A DNA stretch of 64,000 nt from DAHUYF01 sp035945115. GTDB taxonomy: Bacteria > Pseudomonadota > Alphaproteobacteria > ATCC43930 > CGMCC-115725. The stretch lies in NCBI GenBank assembly GCA_035945115.1, contig DASZAN010000002.1, positions 1-64,000 of the forward strand. Reading direction: 5' to 3'. Within the stretch, counting starts at the first letter, position 1. Every line of letters begins with the position of its first letter. A program made the translations under genes and the position numbers. Positions 61,773-64,000 of this stretch are shown in pieces. The notes under the pieces were generated by a model. The model saw nothing but the letters and a program-made list of their open reading frames with translations, had not been told where the DNA came from and ran no database searches.

Positions 61773-62858
61773 TTATGTGACAGACGGCCCGACGAATTGA
61801 AGCCGCAGCCCGCACATGCCGAGAATGATTACAGCGGCAATAAGGGCAGCCACCGAAGCGCCGCCGATCATCACACGGTCGGCGATGGGCTTCCGCACGC
61901 CGTTGTTCATCAGCACGACGCGCGTTCCCGCCGCAATGTGGGAAAGCACGAAGAACACACCGAGCGCGTAGTGTGGCACCAGCCGGATGTTCCATGCGTC
62001 CTGAACGAGGCCAGTCGGCGCGCCGGTCGCGAAACCCCACCCCGTGTCGATGCCGAGATAGGTGCGGGCGAAGACGAAGACCGAGTTCATGTGGCCGAGG
62101 ATATAGATCGCCAGGTAGACGCCAGACGCGATTTGAAAGGTGCGAAATCGGTCCGACGGCGCGCCCGTGTAGCGCCAGACAAAATAGATGCCGGTGAGGA
62201 TTTGGAAGAAGAGCAGCGCGACGAGGACGGGTTGGAGCACCTCGGTGCGGTAGACGTGCCGGAACACCTTCATCACCGCGTCGTAGGTCGTGGGGCCGGC
62301 AAGGCCCGTGAGGTGAGTGGAGATGTGGAGTGCCAGGAAGATGGCGATGATCGCGAGCGCCGACACGCCGTGAGCGACACGCAAGCCGGCGGGAGCCGGC
62401 GCAACGGTCGTCGGGGCGAGCCGTTCGGTGTCGCCCCGCGCCACCATGACGGCGAGGATGGCCCAGAACACCACGAGCGCCCAGCTGTCGGGGACGGGAT
62501 CGTGGAGCATGTAGAGCACGACGCCGACAAAGGTGAAGATCGTCGGTGCAGCAACTGCAAGCAAGGCGACGCGCTTGGCACGGACTTCGGCGGCGCTGGG
62601 CGCGCTGATCTCGGCGAAGTTCATCGCCATCAAGAGCGCGATCGTCGGCACGGCAAAGCCAAGGAGCAGCGAGATCGCCGCCGCGATCCAGGGAAGAGCG
62701 CCGCCCGTGCTGCCCGCGGCGGTGATCGTCGTCACGCTCGCGTTGAATGCCTTGAGCGTGAATGGGTAAAGGAGCGCCGCCACGGGCGCGATCAGCATCG
62801 GTATTCGTGTTCTGAGGCCGCGAGTTTCGGTTATCCTACCGTGCGTTGCCAGTGACAT
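61773..62858 (-). CDS. Polytopic membrane protein, cytochrome b-like
   Basis: 361 residues from ATG 62858 with a GGGGAGG ribosome site. About ten hydrophobic helices are visible. Several helices carry His (LALHISTHLTG, YILGHMNSVF, VPHYALGVFFVLSHIAAG), which could hold haem as in succinate dehydrogenase cytochrome b-like proteins. That assignment is tentative; no partner subunit is present nearby. Confidence 0.82.
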   Translation of the reverse strand: MSLATHGRITETRGLRTRIPMLIAPVAALLYPFTLKAFNASVTTITAAGSTGGALPWIAAAISLLLGFAVPTIALLMAMNFAEISAPSAAEVRAKRVALLAVAAPTIFTFVGVVLYMLHDPVPDSWALVVFWAILAVMVARGDTERLAPTTVAPAPAGLRVAHGVSALAIIAIFLALHISTHLTGLAGPTTYDAVMKVFRHVYRTEVLQPVLVALLFFQILTGIYFVWRYTGAPSDRFRTFQIASGVYLAIYILGHMNSVFVFARTYLGIDTGWGFATGAPTGLVQDAWNIRLVPHYALGVFFVLSHIAAGTRVVLMNNGVRKPIADRVMIGGASVAALIAAVIILGMCGLRLQFVGPSVT

Positions 62859-63286
62859 GGTCACCTCCCCCGCAAAAGCTCGGTTCGCCCGAACTAGGTA
62901 GCTTGATCTAACCGTCTGAGGCGAGGTTAAACCAAGCCCTCGGTGTTGGCTACGATTTTGCGGCGGCAGCGATTGGGGCGCTTCGTTGGGAAGGGCGGTC
63001 GCGAAGCTAGGGACAATGCATGGGGCCAACGGCTGCCGCCGGTCCAAGAAAGGCGGTCGTCGGGGGAAATACCTGGCGGACTGCGGCGCTGGCGTACTAC
63101 GGCGTGATCTTCCCGTCGAAGAACGGCCAGTGCCGGTAGGGTAATCGCTGGGGAGTATCCGGTGCGTGGGCCGGTCGCGACGCGAGTAAAGGAGTTGTTA
63201 AGAGCGGCGCAGGTGCAGGCCACGAAAGCACGCCTGCGCGCGGCTCGGGTAACGTTCCGTCCATCCAACATCGCTACACGATCCTG
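62859..63286. other. Intergenic region without a recognised gene
   Basis: 428 bases. An open frame on the minus strand exists but has no protein-like composition or ribosome site. No hairpin with a U-tract or tRNA was seen. Confidence 0.5.
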
Positions 63287-64000
63287 ATGGTTTCGCCACA
63301 TGTCGACACGTGGGAAGCGGCCATTGCCGCTCTGGAATCAGGCGTAGATAAGGTTCTCGTCGCTCGCGACGCCACCGGGGCGACGCGGCCGGACGATCCC
63401 TACTTTCGTGATAAATTCACCGGATGGCTGGTCTGGCTCGCGATAATGGAAGCGGCGAAGGACCACCCGGACATCGCGGAAGAAATCAACGCTGAAATGA
63501 GGTTCCTCCTCGCGATGGCAAGACAGTTCGCCTGTTATCAATGGGGAGACCTGCTTGCCGCCGAGAGGACAGAGATCATCTGCGCAAAGCTGAACCGATC
63601 CGTTCCGTCCTGGGTTGCAAAGGAACGCCTTCGACGTATCGAGGCTGTCATCAAAAACGGAACTAGCGGGCGCCATGGCCATATCACGTTGCCTGAGGCC
63701 GAAGCATATGACCTGATAAGGCGCCTGAACATCTTTGCCGCCGTCGAAGCCGTCAGACGGTCTCGACCAGAGATCGTAGGCGATGCTTGGTTTGAGCTAG
63801 CAAACAAACTGCTAGTTCGCCGCGCCGTGCGCAATGTGCCGCCGCCGCTGTCGACCAAGGGCATCTACTACGACGTGAGGGGTGGCGCTCTGGACAGATA
63901 CGATTTTCTTATTCAAAAACCGCAAGAGCACTACCTCATTTATGTTTATCAGCGGGAGCTTAAGCGGTACGAACAGCAGTTAGGAAAAACCCCCAGTTAG
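63287..64000 (+). CDS. Hypothetical protein
   Basis: 237 residues, complete; the stop is the last codon of the window. It is mostly helical (DKFTGWLVWLAIMEAAKDHP, ..., AEAYDLIRRLNIFAAVEAV). Lower GC than the catabolic block. No family recognised; it may be island cargo. The start ATG 63287 has no strong ribosome site. Confidence 0.7.
   Translation: MVSPHVDTWEAAIAALESGVDKVLVARDATGATRPDDPYFRDKFTGWLVWLAIMEAAKDHPDIAEEINAEMRFLLAMARQFACYQWGDLLAAERTEIICAKLNRSVPSWVAKERLRRIEAVIKNGTSGRHGHITLPEAEAYDLIRRLNIFAAVEAVRRSRPEIVGDAWFELANKLLVRRAVRNVPPPLSTKGIYYDVRGGALDRYDFLIQKPQEHYLIYVYQRELKRYEQQLGKTPS

Noticed and set aside
62927..63301. 124-codon minus-strand frame upstream of the membrane protein
   Set aside because: No ribosome site, no protein-like pattern, overlaps the start of the rightward gene.

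Overview
The window is high-GC DNA with a typical alphaproteobacterial gene content, most like Hyphomicrobiales (Rhizobiales). Pointers are the DUF2852 gene, frequent GTG starts, Tat-dependent solute-binding proteins, COG2984-type remnants and the adenylate cyclase/TolB-like/TPR architecture. The genus cannot be fixed from this sequence alone.

Layout. 1-6.5 kb: a truncated FAD-linked oxidase, an orphan PD-(D/E)XK nuclease-like gene of foreign character, an acyl-CoA synthetase, a pentapeptide-repeat protein, and a DUF2852/TetR pair with two matching operator-like palindromes. 6.7-11.1 kb: a tandem ribbon-helix-helix-like protein, then a copper module (MerR-type promoter, CopZ-like HMA protein, CopA ATPase, CueR) and a rhodanese gene. 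copA carries an in-frame amber codon and the rhodanese a frameshift. 11.2-14.8 kb: three tiny lipoproteins in a row, a DUF6134-like secreted protein, an FMN-dependent glutamate synthase-like protein and a GYD protein. 15.1-16.8 kb: katG with a large internal deletion. 16.9-21.7 kb: a complete broad-spectrum mercury operon, merT-merP-merA-merB with divergent merR and two operator-like palindromes.

21.7-46.5 kb is a catabolic and transport block. It holds a TPP enzyme plus a CaiB-type CoA-transferase (oxalyl-CoA decarboxylase/formyl-CoA transferase-like) beside a sugar-type ABC transporter without its own ATPase. An LLM flavin oxidoreductase, a 2-hydroxyacid dehydrogenase and amidohydrolases follow, then a complete PotABCD-like transporter. 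Last comes a hydantoin/N-carbamoyl amino acid module: polar amino acid ABC transporter, hydantoin racemase-like protein, flavin reductase, D-carbamoylase, two hydantoinase-type enzymes and a CobW-type GTPase between them.

46.7-64 kb is accessory DNA, clearly so from 50 kb. It has a lysozyme-like lipoprotein, small hypotheticals and a GST. A two-gene AbiJ-like/zinc-ribbon membrane cassette is bracketed by 17-bp copies of a tRNA-Thr 3' end, next to a tRNA-Thr(CGU) 3' fragment and a tyrosine integrase. A haloacetate dehalogenase-like hydrolase follows. The most intriguing locus is a tightly coupled three-gene operon: a Kelch/DUF1929 protein with a long Lys/Glu-rich tail, a short ATP-grasp-like paralogue and an intact ATP-grasp ligase. 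It looks like a dedicated system for modifying a peptide tail. The window ends with a class III cyclase, a polytopic membrane protein and hypotheticals.

Five genes carry lesions that need read-level checking: copA, the rhodanese, katG, the AbiJ-like gene and a small lipoprotein at 61.5 kb. Three are one-base indels, one is a one-base substitution and one is a deletion of roughly 0.5 kb. Some may be assembly errors. No complete tRNA, no rRNA and no CRISPR array was seen.
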